Below, one piece after another: positions 55,877-64,000 of a stretch of DNA of 64,000 nt. This DNA comes from Aculops lycopersici (lineage: Eukaryota; Arthropoda; Arachnida; Trombidiformes; Eriophyidae). The first letter of the stretch is position 1. Every line of letters starts with the position of its first letter. Both the position numbers and the translations under genes were made by a program. The notes beneath the pieces are model-generated. The model was not told where the DNA came from and made no database searches. It saw nothing but the letters and a program-made list of their open reading frames with translations. The stretch spans positions 6,239,472 to 6,303,471 of the forward strand of contig WNKI01000001.1 in NCBI GenBank assembly GCA_015350385.1, in the 5' to 3' direction.

Positions 55877-57193
55877 TCAGTGTAATAAAGATTTGGCTTC
55901 TTGTATGAAATTTGGTGGTAATTTGAGATTTTGAATTAACCAGCTTTCAGTTGACGAGTGATTTAATTGTTCTACATTTTGTTCCAAGCACTTCATCAAA
56001 ACTTGATTTCTGGCCTCGTTATTTGCTATATGTAGGGCTACAAAACAGGCCCATCGTAGATCTGACAACTGTGACGCAAGGTTGCAATGTACAACATCAG
56101 AATCAACACACTCAAGTTGATAACTTTTGAGGGTTTCCAATAGGAACCATTGCTCCTCGAGAGATCTCGCTGCCGATATAACATCAGCTGGATTATGTGT
56201 CGCGATGATGTGGTAGTCTGGATCATCAGTATCCGTCTCTACCCACTTGATCAGCGGCGATAGGGTCTCTAACTTTTCGGGCCCAGAATAATGATTGGCA
56301 ATCAAACACAACTGTTGCGTCCATTCTAGTCCATCTAGCCAATTGATTGTATTACCGTTTGATAAAGTCCATTTTGTTAGTCCGGATAGAATAATGAATA
56401 TCTTCAGTTGCTCGGTGTCTATGTGCTGGTCTGCCTTACTTCTGCGCCAAGTTTCCAATTGCGAGTACATGTCGTCTTTGTTTGGTGTCGCAACCAACAT
56501 AGCTAGTCTTAGATGATTGTTTTCCAATAAGACATCAGCGGCCATATCGTATCGATTACAACTCATGTGATAGATAGCTTGCTGATACAAATTGTCAGGG
56601 GGTTCAAGTTTGCAATTCTTGTCAGCCAGCCAATCGATCACTCGGGTGTTACGAGCTATCTGTTTCGCATATGGAGTTAATTGCATAGGCCCATACAAGG
56701 CTTGGAGTAGATCGGAAGAGGGCGAACCATCGATGAAGTCCAATGTTTCAATATATGGAGCAAGAGCAGGTTGCATCTCAAGTTGGGTGATCATGGAATA
56801 GTTTCTGAGGAACGTGTCTAATTTTTCTACAAGCTTTTTATCATCTGTATGCAATAGATTCAACTCACTAACAACACATCTGTCACCTGCCAGGTGGCAG
56901 TAAAGCTTTGAGCCATTAATAAATCTCACTCTGGGGGCACCAGCAAAGCATATAGCTGTAGCATCACGACATAGCCCCTCTCTAGCTGCCTCTAAATCCG
57001 GCCTTAAATCAAGACTTCGTAATTTCTGTGGTTGAGGTGGTAGCACTAGAGGTGTTCTTAGGATAGTCAATTTTGGACTATCAATTTGGGGTGGCTTCTT
57101 CTTGGTCGTAACAGCATCATCGTCGTCGAACAGAACAAGCATCGAGTTGCTGATTTCAGCACCAACCATACTCGTTGAGAGTTGATCAGACAT
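55877..57193 (-). CDS. NUP96: Nucleoporin Nup96, stand-alone and C-terminally short
   Basis: A single-exon frame of 438 residues with its own ATG. The N-terminal third contains the segment that completes the Sec13 propeller (PRVRFINGSKLYCHLAG at about 85-101). The remainder matches the helical trunk and crown of Nup96: VIDWLADKN, then DVLLENNHLRLAML, LKIFIILSGLTKW, RWACFVALHIAN and the final LIQNLKLPPNFIQEAKSLL. In vertebrates about 250 further residues follow this last motif; here the stop comes at once, with AATAAA on the minus strand at 55860-55855. Nup96 is a core Y-complex subunit, binding Sec13, Nup107 and the Nup85/Nup160 hub. It is normally released from a Nup98-Nup96 precursor; here it is encoded apart from Nup98 and carries no autoproteolytic domain. 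Confidence 0.85.
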   Translation of the reverse strand: MSDQLSTSMVGAEISNSMLVLFDDDDAVTTKKKPPQIDSPKLTILRTPLVLPPQPQKLRSLDLRPDLEAAREGLCRDATAICFAGAPRVRFINGSKLYCHLAGDRCVVSELNLLHTDDKKLVEKLDTFLRNYSMITQLEMQPALAPYIETLDFIDGSPSSDLLQALYGPMQLTPYAKQIARNTRVIDWLADKNCKLEPPDNLYQQAIYHMSCNRYDMAADVLLENNHLRLAMLVATPNKDDMYSQLETWRRSKADQHIDTEQLKIFIILSGLTKWTLSNGNTINWLDGLEWTQQLCLIANHYSGPEKLETLSPLIKWVETDTDDPDYHIIATHNPADVISAARSLEEQWFLLETLKSYQLECVDSDVVHCNLASQLSDLRWACFVALHIANNEARNQVLMKCLEQNVEQLNHSSTESWLIQNLKLPPNFIQEAKSLLH

Positions 57194-57526
57194 CTACAAT
57201 GGAAAAGTCAATGGGAAAAATGTTAGTTTTCTGCATGAATGAATGTAAATACGCGTAAAAATCTGATGGATGGCGCTGCGACTGTAATTTTGTCTAGATT
57301 TTGGGCTAAAATTATCAAAATTTGGTGGTGATTGGCGGTTGGGGCGTGGGCCTAATTAGCTGGTGAGCCAGCAGAGATAAAGTGGGGGCTGAGGGAGTGT
57401 GAGATTGAGAGAGAGGGAGAGGGAGAGTGTTACATACCTTAAGTTTGATAGAAAGCGAGAGAGTGAGGGAGAGTGGCCGACCGGCAAACTTGTTGATGTT
57501 ATTGTTGTTGCTGCTAATGTTGTTCT

Positions 57527-57605
57527 GGTCCCAGTCCTGGGCCTGGTTCTAGCTCTGGCTCTGGGTCTGGGTTTGGTTCTAGTCCTGGTCCTGGTCCTGG
57601 TTATG
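57527..57605. repeat. Degenerate CTGGTT/CTGGTC hexamer repeat
   Basis: Repeated six-base units with drift are visible here. The long Val/Leu or Arg/Thr frames across the array are repeat artefacts. Confidence 0.7.
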
Positions 57606-57710
57606 AATCTGATTCTGGTTGTTGTCGTTGCTATTACTAATACTACTACTATCACTATTATTGTACAATTGTAAATTTTCTATTTGGTATTTTTATTGTG
57701 GTTTGTGCAG

Positions 57711-57849
57711 CACGCGGGACTCGCCGCTCGGCCTGTTCATTCGGGTGGCGAATGCCGCAGCCATAGATGCCCTCAGGCGCTGGTTTAACGCCAAAAACGC
57801 CACTAGAGGCGCCTACAGCAATGGCGATTTTTTCTCAGACAGTGGATAG
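57711..57849 (+). CDS. Orphan 3'-terminal exon candidate, unrecognised
   Basis: It follows a good acceptor (a T-rich tract ending GTTTGTGCAG at 57710) and encodes about 45 residues (TRDSPLGLFIRVANAAAIDA and a basic/Gly-Ser tail ending DFFSDSG) before TAG at 57847-57849. AATAAA at 57858-57863 lies right after the stop. GC-rich third codon positions, acceptor and poly(A) signal together suggest a real last exon, but I cannot find its upstream exons and do not recognise the protein. It is convergent with RpS15. Confidence 0.4.
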
Positions 57850-57948
57850 AAAGTTTGAATAAAAGCTCGATGGGCAGCAAAAAATTGGAGATGCGCTAGA
57901 GAATTTTGTACAAAGTTTTTTTATAATGATTAAATGTGTTAGACTTGT

Positions 57949-58494
<546 letters not shown>

Positions 58495-58925
58495 TGTGTT
58501 CGATTATTATTATTAGATTAATAATTGAAATGTGAATTATGTATATATAATTGTTTCTTGATGTTAATAATATGGTTGATATATTTATGTCATAATACAA
58601 GCGCGATAACTGTGATGGAGCCGGTCTATGGGATACTTGCAATGTAAAGATTCCAATGTGTGTGATGCATGCATTCTCGCAATGCAAAAAGCATGCGGCG
58701 GCATTGGATTTGAGCCCAACGCATGCGTAGAAGGTGGAATCCGGAAATGTTGCTGTGAGGCGCGCGATATGAATTGTGTGTTTTACTTACGCCGGATTCA
58801 ACAACATTGAGAAATTGATCATCTTTGGCAATATCTGTCTTGTCGTATTCTCCAGTAATATCAAGCAAATACATTTCTAGCCTACAAAATGCACTATCAA
58901 ATCAACATATACGTTGGGAATAAAT
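58495..58925. other. RpS15 upstream region with a possible small exon
   Basis: On the minus strand, 58874-58791 encodes 28 residues from an ATG (MYLLDITGEY, then an acidic helix) ending at a perfect GTAAGT donor in phase 0; a TTTTGTAG acceptor lies just upstream. It may be an exon of a small unidentified gene. GCATGC-type repeats occur at 58660-58730. Confidence 0.35.
58791..58874 (-). CDS. Possible small exon ending at a GTAAGT donor, unrecognised
   Basis: It encodes MYLLDITGEYDKTDIAK followed by an acidic stretch ending VVESG, in phase 0 at the donor. I find no convincing downstream exon before RpS15 and do not recognise a family. The frame can extend upstream through LE to a TTTTGTAG acceptor, so it could also be an internal exon. 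Confidence 0.25.
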
Positions 58926-60003
58926 TCAACTAACTCTCGTCAAATTGGAGAATGGTAACCTCCTCTCTCTTGGAAAGGCTCTATTGCCTACAAGTTGGTA
59001 TTGGCGAACTGGCCGCCTTAAAGCCATCAAATTCAACGGCCTCCGATTGACACCGACTAAGTTCAGTGGTCTAGCTTGGAAGGGAGATGAGACTGCAACC
59101 ATGGGCCTCAACTGTAACTGATTCTGCTGTTGTTGTTGCTGAAAAGCGAGTTGATTCTGGGGCAGTTGTTGCTGCTGCTGTTGGAGTCTTGTGAAGTTAG
59201 TATTTTCAGTTGCGGAAGAGTTTAGACTGGTCTCGACATTGATATCTGGCGAGTCATCGTCCAACAAAGCAGCCGGCCTAGGAGGCTGGTTAGAAAATTG
59301 AACTGAGGATCCCTGACCCTGGAACTGGCCATTTGTCGCGGGTCTAGGGGCGGCCGAGCCACCACCTGATGCTGCACCAGTCGCTTTGTGATATTGGACG
59401 AATCGGGGTTAGTTTAGGAATGACGGGTTGAACTTGAGCTGTTTGTTGAATTTAGATTTCTTTAATGCTTATTGTCTACTTACGTAACAAGCCAGTCGTG
59501 GCTAGTGTCGTGCAAATAGGACTAGAGTTTACAAAGCGACATACTGTTCCATTGACCAAATAGAGTGGGCTAGCCTTTGGCTTACTCCACCTACCCTTCA
59601 GGATATTCATCCGCATAGCCCTTTGCCTCCTGTCTCTCGATGGTCTGTTTGATTTTCCCTCCTCTAGATCCATATCTTCACTTTGGTCCGAAGCCGCAGT
59701 AGCTGGCTGCGTGGTTGTCTCTGGCTCCTCGTCATCCTCGCCAGCTTCTTGACCCCATAGCACATCTGCGCTCAATTTAAATAGATCGAAGTTTCCATCT
59801 GTCAATTGAGTTTCGGTCAAATTTGAACCCGAAGGTACTAGCACAAGGATACTTTTTGATGAGTTTCGCTCTTCATTGAGGCTTCCAGCTTTGCGGTGAT
59901 CCTCTTGAGTCACTTGGTATTGATAAGCTACTTCAATGTTGCAAATCACTACGATTGCCAAGGTGGCACTAAGGCTCCAGATGAATTTTTGAGGTAACAT
60001 CAT
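58926..60003 (-). CDS. Secreted protein, two exons, unrecognised
   Basis: Exons 60003-59484 and 59383-58926 are joined at a phase-1 GTAAGT...AAG intron of 100 nt with a CTAAC branch point, giving 325 residues. The N-terminus (residues about 6-28) is a good signal peptide. The first exon contains potential N-glycosylation sites, an acidic Thr-rich part, a basic cluster (RPSRDRRQRAMR) and a segment with two Cys (VCRFVNSSPICT). The second exon is Gln-rich and ends in a repeated RPLNL motif (ARPLNLVGVNRRPLNLMALR). Basic clusters could be processing sites, so a secreted precursor is possible, but I recognise no family. Confidence 0.6.
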
Positions 60004-60930
60004 CGTTACTGAAAAAGAGTTATGAATGAAACGAAAGACTCTCTCGATCTGAGAGCTCCGAAATCCAAGTTGGAACTTTAGTTAGATTGAAGTAATGTGA
60101 CATGACGACACACACATTTGTCCCTGGATTGTGGACTCATTTAGTAGCTGAAAAACGTTGAATGAAGCGGAAACAATGGCATCAAAAGTTTAGACTGTCA
60201 GCGACACCTTCTGCAACAATCAACGCACAATGATACTAGTACCTGTTGATGCGGCATCCGCCACCGGGAAAAAAGTGTTAACAAGTGAACAAATCCTGTT
60301 TTGTTGCTCTACATTTATTAGGTCACCAACTGTCGTCAACAGGCTGACACCTTGTCCGTGGTTGCCCCACTCTCTTCAATTTGGAATAACGGAAGTGGAA
60401 TTTCATATTCGATGATGAATTGGGAAAAACGTTTTAATTAGATTGAGTTCACCATTTTAACTTTTTGTCAAAGAAATTGCCCTCAATCTAATTGAAAATA
60501 GAGTGTTGGTGATAGGGTTGTATTCAATGGATCTAGAGACAATGAGTCGATTAGATTATTAGGACGGGAGATGAGATTAGACAGACAATTTGAGAGGTGA
60601 GAAAAAAAGAAAAAAGAAGCGTAGGACACCGGGGATTCCCAGGTGGTCTCCCTCCCAAGTACTAACCCGGCCTAAGGCAGCTTAACTTCGCTGAGCTGAC
60701 GAGAAGCGGTGCTTTCTGCCTAGTATGGCCCTACACGAAAGAGAGTCGAATCTGACTGCTACTGTTGAGCGAGCTGCGTTCTCTCACGCATAACACAATA
60801 GAAACTTTTGTATTCTCGACTAGTTTTAACTGCAGATAAATCTTTTGCACCCAACTGTACTCATAGTGCCAACAAGTGTTTGTCGCAACGTCTTCATTGT
60901 ACAATCCGCTGTAATCAATAATATTAATTA
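60004..60930. other. Intergenic stretch with a 5S rRNA gene
   Basis: Apart from the 5S rRNA at 60621-60734, I see no gene. A plus-strand frame at 60230-60415 starts with ATG but has no recognisable motif. Confidence 0.5.
60621..60734 (-). rRNA. 5S ribosomal RNA
   Basis: Read on the minus strand, the sequence begins GTAGGGCCATACTAGGCAG and ends GGTGTCCTAC. It has the conserved internal Pol III control region: box A AAGTTAAGC and a box C region GGGTTAGTACTTGGG followed by GGGAGACC, then CCTGGGAAT. The ends pair as helix I (GTAGG with CCTAC), and TAGGCAG pairs with CTGCCTTA in helices II/III. T6 and T7 runs follow directly, as expected for Pol III termination. At 114 nt it is slightly shorter than the usual 120. 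It is a single dispersed copy in this window. Confidence 0.9.
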
Positions 60931-61707
60931 TCATCTCCGTCCGATTGGCATCCCACCAAAAAATGGCATCATTCTGTAGGTTGACCGTGAGCTGATGTAA
61001 GGTAACCACAACAACATTGGGTTGAAAGGTGCCGGTCGATAGCCACCACCACCTCCCCCTCCTTCTCCTCCCTTGCTCCTACTATCTGCCAAGACTATGT
61101 GCCCATCCTCGCCGGGTACAATCATCGAGTTACCCTGTATTACAACATCGCCCTCGCGATTGGCTGCATCCTGAACAATCATATTGGTATCCTGGCCACT
61201 GCCACCCATCTGACTTCCGGCGATGACCAATTGATCGCCGCCGCCACCCTTCCCTTTGCCCTTGCCGCCCCCATCGTCGCCTGTTAAAACTAAATTTTGG
61301 CCCCGATCATCGCGCGTCAGTACTATGTGAGCACTCGCTTGTGTCACGAACCCTCTTCCGGTTCCAGTGGTGATTGTACTAACAATCGATTGATGGGTGG
61401 ATGCGTTTTTTGTTGGCGATGAAGTGAACTCGCTCGCCGCAACAATCATTGCAACCATTAGAAGACCTATTCTTGATCCAAGCGAAGATCTCGGTTGTTT
61501 CATTGGAAGTGCAGCTGAAGTTTGGCTAACTCTACACAGGATACTGCCGCTTGATTGCGCTGCTTGTTTCTGCCGCCGCCGCCGCCGATCTTCTTGATCC
61601 TTCTCTTCTTTTGTGACATCCGACAAATTGAAGTCTTGGTGATGGCATCTCTTTGTGTGTTTTGTCAGAGACCTTAATCTTGGGGTTGATTTGGATGTGT
61701 TTTCCAT
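60931..61707 (-). CDS. Gly/Val-rich secreted or membrane protein, unrecognised
   Basis: A 258-residue frame from the ATG at 61707. Residues 1-68 are basic and polar. A hydrophobic segment follows at about 78-92, directly after an in-frame Met69 (61503), which as an alternative start would give a standard signal peptide. The rest has short repeated hydrophobic-strand motifs (IVLT, LVLTGDD, QLVIAG, VVIQG, IVPGEDGHIVLAD) separated by Gly/Lys-rich linkers, then a Pro/Leu-rich C-terminus. The pattern suggests a repetitive beta-rich extracellular protein. I do not recognise a family and the start is uncertain. Confidence 0.45.
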   Translation of the reverse strand: MENTSKSTPRLRSLTKHTKRCHHQDFNLSDVTKEEKDQEDRRRRRQKQAAQSSGSILCRVSQTSAALPMKQPRSSLGSRIGLLMVAMIVAASEFTSSPTKNASTHQSIVSTITTGTGRGFVTQASAHIVLTRDDRGQNLVLTGDDGGGKGKGKGGGGDQLVIAGSQMGGSGQDTNMIVQDAANREGDVVIQGNSMIVPGEDGHIVLADSRSKGGEGGGGGGGYRPAPFNPMLLWLPYISSRSTYRMMPFFGGMPIGRR

Positions 61708-62959
61708 CTTGTCTTTGATATATTATACGACACTCGGTACTCTATTGTCGCATTACTGTAGCAAAGCACTCTATTAGCTCGATAGTGTGAATATTTGAGC
61801 TCGATTCATAATGGTTATTCAAATGGAAAAAATGTTTCTGATGTCAAAGCAAAATAGAGACTGACTAGCTTGAAGCTCATTGTAGTGGAGCTGCGTGAGA
61901 CTTGCAAAGTTGAAGCTGACTACCTGGTAGCAGATACAAACAAAGCAAAGTTACGAGCCACCAAGTTTCGAAACTGTCAACGGTGTGAGATAATTGGACG
62001 ACGAATCGACAGAGACTGACATTTAACATACATCTTTAAGGTTAAGCATAAGAGACCAGGACACAAAGGAGGCAAGTGCCTGGTGTTCGAAAGGCCAGCG
62101 GGTCGATTCCTCTTTGCAGCTTGCAGCAATATTGCTTGCGCCACTTTCGTTGTTGAGGTTCAACAGGTAGCGGCCGATCAGTGAGGCTACACACCTGTGT
62201 AGTGGCATGTTGATGGCTTCAATGAACTTTGAATATGGCGATTGTAGGCTGGTGCTTGCTCTCACTCCAATCGCTTTGTGAGCACAATCACCCCAACAAC
62301 TCTATCCCATCCTTCGAGATCTTCTACAACCAAGAAGATAGAGTTCAATTTCCTAATACTTGCTCCTTGGAGACTTTCGGTCGTTTGTCAATGACAAGAT
62401 GGAGGTAACAATTATCATCCAAGTTGATCTCACTCATCGTCTTAGTGACTCTCTCACTCAGTAACAAGTTGACCAGTCAGACAGTTAGCAAGCAAGCAGT
62501 CCATTCGGTTGATCGGCTAGCAGGTGGTTAGTCAAGCATACACCTGTTATCCGCCATGGTGACAGTTACAAATGTTTCACGGAAAGTGGATACGGAGAAA
62601 GGGGAAGAGGAATTCATCAGACAGTTGAGTGGATGCTAATTGATACTTTACGGGGTTCACTTCACTTTACTTCTATAGAAAGAGTAGCTTCATCTCGCGA
62701 AATCTCGAACAAAAAGGGAGAGTGAATGTGGCACGTAGGCATTCAAAGATTTAATATTCAGTATATTTCATTGAGCTTTTTACATTAAAGATGGAAAGCA
62801 GCCACTTGTTGCACTTGTTGTCTTAGTGGGCACCGTGCGCAAGGAAAGCATATGTATCAATCATTGTACTATGTTGGCCCAATTGTCTAACGCAAGCCAC
62901 AAACACTCAAAGCAACGACAACAAATCCAAAATAAATCAAATGACTGATACAATCTGTT

Positions 62960-62962
<3 letters not shown>

Positions 62963-62995
<33 letters not shown>
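62963..62995. repeat. (CT)n microsatellite next to an assembly gap
   Basis: An uninterrupted CT run leads into 20 unresolved bases and resumes after 63015. Confidence 0.9.
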
Positions 62996-63015
62996 NNNNN
63001 NNNNNNNNNNNNNNN
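62996..63015. other. Assembly gap within a CT repeat
   Basis: Twenty unresolved bases, flanked by CT on both sides. Confidence 0.98.
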
Positions 63016-63307
63016 CTCCTCTCTCTCTCTCTCACACAAACACTTGCTTTTAGCACTCTAGGCACCTCCCTAAACCAAGTCTGTGCCACTTGTTGCAACG
63101 CTTTCTTCCCCCTGGCAACTGGCCAAACAAACTCTGGCAGGCGACTTGCGGCGAGCTTGGCGCATCATCGGGTTCAAATAAAAACTTTCCCTCTTTGTCA
63201 TTAGTCCAAAGTGTGAAGTTGTAGTGATAAGTGCCAATCCCATAGCATAGCAAGCCACCTACAAATTGTAACCTTTACCTGCCAAGAAGAACAACAAGAG
63301 TAAGAAG

Positions 63308-64000
63308 ATGAGTGCCACGACTGCTACTCAACGAGATGGTGCTTTGAATGTTTGTGTCATAGGAGCCGGAGTTTGGTAAGTGTTTATGTTGTTTGAAGTT
63401 GAAATTAAACAATAGAGTCTTTGTATATTATATCTGTTACTTCGATTGTTGATACATAATTAACGCAACTTGTATAATCAACACTCACAGCGGTATAGTG
63501 ACCACCAAGGTTTGTCTAGAGTCCGGCTTCCGGGTTACCTGTTTCGATAGAAGTCCCCACTATGGGGGCCTATGGAATTACAAGGATGTACCGGAGAGTT
63601 TCGATGCAAACGGAGATTTTATTCCTTCTGTAATGCGAACTACAATCTTGAATACAAGCAAAGAATTATCGGCCTTCTCAGATTTTCCACCTCCGCCTTG
63701 TACGCCTAACTTTATGAAACATGATCTCTATATGGACTACATCAAGAGTTATGTGGATCACTTCCAAATTTTGCCCCACTTAAAGCTACAGCATCAGATT
63801 ATCCACTGCGAACCGGAAGTAGGAGCCGACGGCGAGGTGATATGGGAGGTTGAGGTTAAAGATTTGGTTGCCAATGAGACTTACAAGGAGAAGTTTGACA
63901 AATTGATGGTTGCCATTGGACATCATAATGTTCCTTATATGCCAACTTTTAGGGATCAACACAAATTCAAGGGGCCAATCATACACTCCGCAAAGGTTAA
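63308..64000 (+). CDS. Flavin-containing monooxygenase, 5' part
   Basis: Exon 1 is 63308-63375 and exon 2 begins at 63491 and runs off the window. The 115-nt GTAAGT...CAG intron is in phase 2 and splits the codon after the FAD-binding VIGAGV motif, giving GAGVCGIVTTK, where GAGxSG is usual. Downstream are the family features CFDRSPHYGGLWNY, the FPPPP segment and YVDHF. FMOs oxidise nitrogen or sulphur in small molecules using NADPH and FAD at the ER or in the cytosol. The NADPH-binding motif and the FMO signature lie beyond the window end, so the protein is partial here and a subtype cannot be given. Confidence 0.9.

Larger units (their letters stand above)
57194..57948. other. Intergenic stretch with GA and CTGGTT repeats and an orphan exon
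   Basis: It contains the Nup96 promoter side, a GA-rich run (about 57405-57430), a degenerate CTGGTT/CTGGTC hexamer array (about 57527-57605), and a plus-strand terminal-exon candidate at 57711-57849 listed separately. Confidence 0.5.
61708..63307. other. Intergenic stretch with CT repeat and small gap
   Basis: No gene is firmly supported. A minus-strand frame from 62436 (MSEINLDDNC) can be joined across a putative 36-nt intron (62324-62359) to give a very short product, which may be chance. A CT microsatellite and a 20-base gap lie at 62963-63020. The last few hundred bases should hold the monooxygenase promoter. Confidence 0.4.

Noticed and set aside
57399..57674. Hydrophobic Val/Leu-rich plus-strand frame
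   Set aside because: It is produced by the degenerate CTGGTT hexamer array and has no independent support.
58628..58810. Cysteine-rich 60-codon plus-strand frame that looks like a toxin or defensin fold
   Set aside because: There is no signal peptide, the Cys codons come from TGCATGC-type repeats, and it overlaps a well-formed minus-strand exon and donor.
62085..62120. GGGTCGATTCC resembling a tRNA B box
   Set aside because: The flanking bases do not form a T stem and no A box or acceptor stem is present.

Overview
This window is eukaryotic, very probably arthropod, nuclear DNA. It carries spliced genes with GT-AG introns, AATAAA poly(A) signals, a 5S rRNA gene with Pol III T-runs, a trachealess-type bHLH-PAS gene rich in poly-Gln, poly-His and poly-Ala, and conserved animal housekeeping genes (CCT2, RpS15, TAF9, AIMP1, three nucleoporins). 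Most genes are single-exon. The introns that do exist are mostly tiny (30, 74, 80, 100, 115, 116, 153 and 201 nt), apart from two long ones in trachealess. An intron-poor chelicerate such as an acariform mite fits, but this is inference; no marker in the window fixes the taxon. Two assembly gaps (44178-44626 and 62996-63015) sit inside GA/CT microsatellites.

Layout. 1-4.06 kb: no supported gene. 4.06-7.7 kb: NEK9-like kinase with RCC1 repeats whose catalytic Asp is lost. 8.5-10.5 kb: four-exon secreted acidic protein. 11.1-13.4 kb (-): MFSD6-like transporter. 14.2-15.8 kb (-): CCT2. 16.3-16.6 kb (-): C18orf32/UPF0729 protein. 16.6-22.2 kb: gene-poor. 22.25-23.24 kb (+): ELOVL elongase, tail-to-tail with trachealess (-), which I assemble from four exons between 23.6 and 41.3 kb around an 11.4 kb intron. 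41.3-44.9 kb: probable trachealess upstream DNA plus an assembly gap. 44.9-57.2 kb: dense block of AIMP1 (-), Nup98 (+), Nup133 (-), TAF9 (+), a heme peroxidase (-) and Nup96 (-). 57.7-64 kb: RpS15 (-), two unrecognised secreted or membrane proteins (-), a 5S rRNA (-), and the 5' part of a flavin monooxygenase (+).

The most unusual content is the nucleoporin block. Nup98 and Nup96, normally one self-cleaving polyprotein, are here two separate genes on opposite strands about 7 kb apart. Neither carries a recognisable autoproteolytic domain. Nup98 also has an internal tandem duplication giving two RAE1-binding (GLEBS) motifs. Nup96 and the Nup133 between them both end early, without the C-terminal helical regions that join Y-complex subunits. 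AATAAA signals directly after the Nup96 and Nup133 stop codons support these being true gene ends. Together they suggest a remodelled nuclear pore scaffold. Other oddities are a heme peroxidase with both heme-esterifying acids replaced, a NEK9-like protein predicted to be a pseudokinase, and a three-residue insertion in the trachealess bHLH domain created at an intron boundary.
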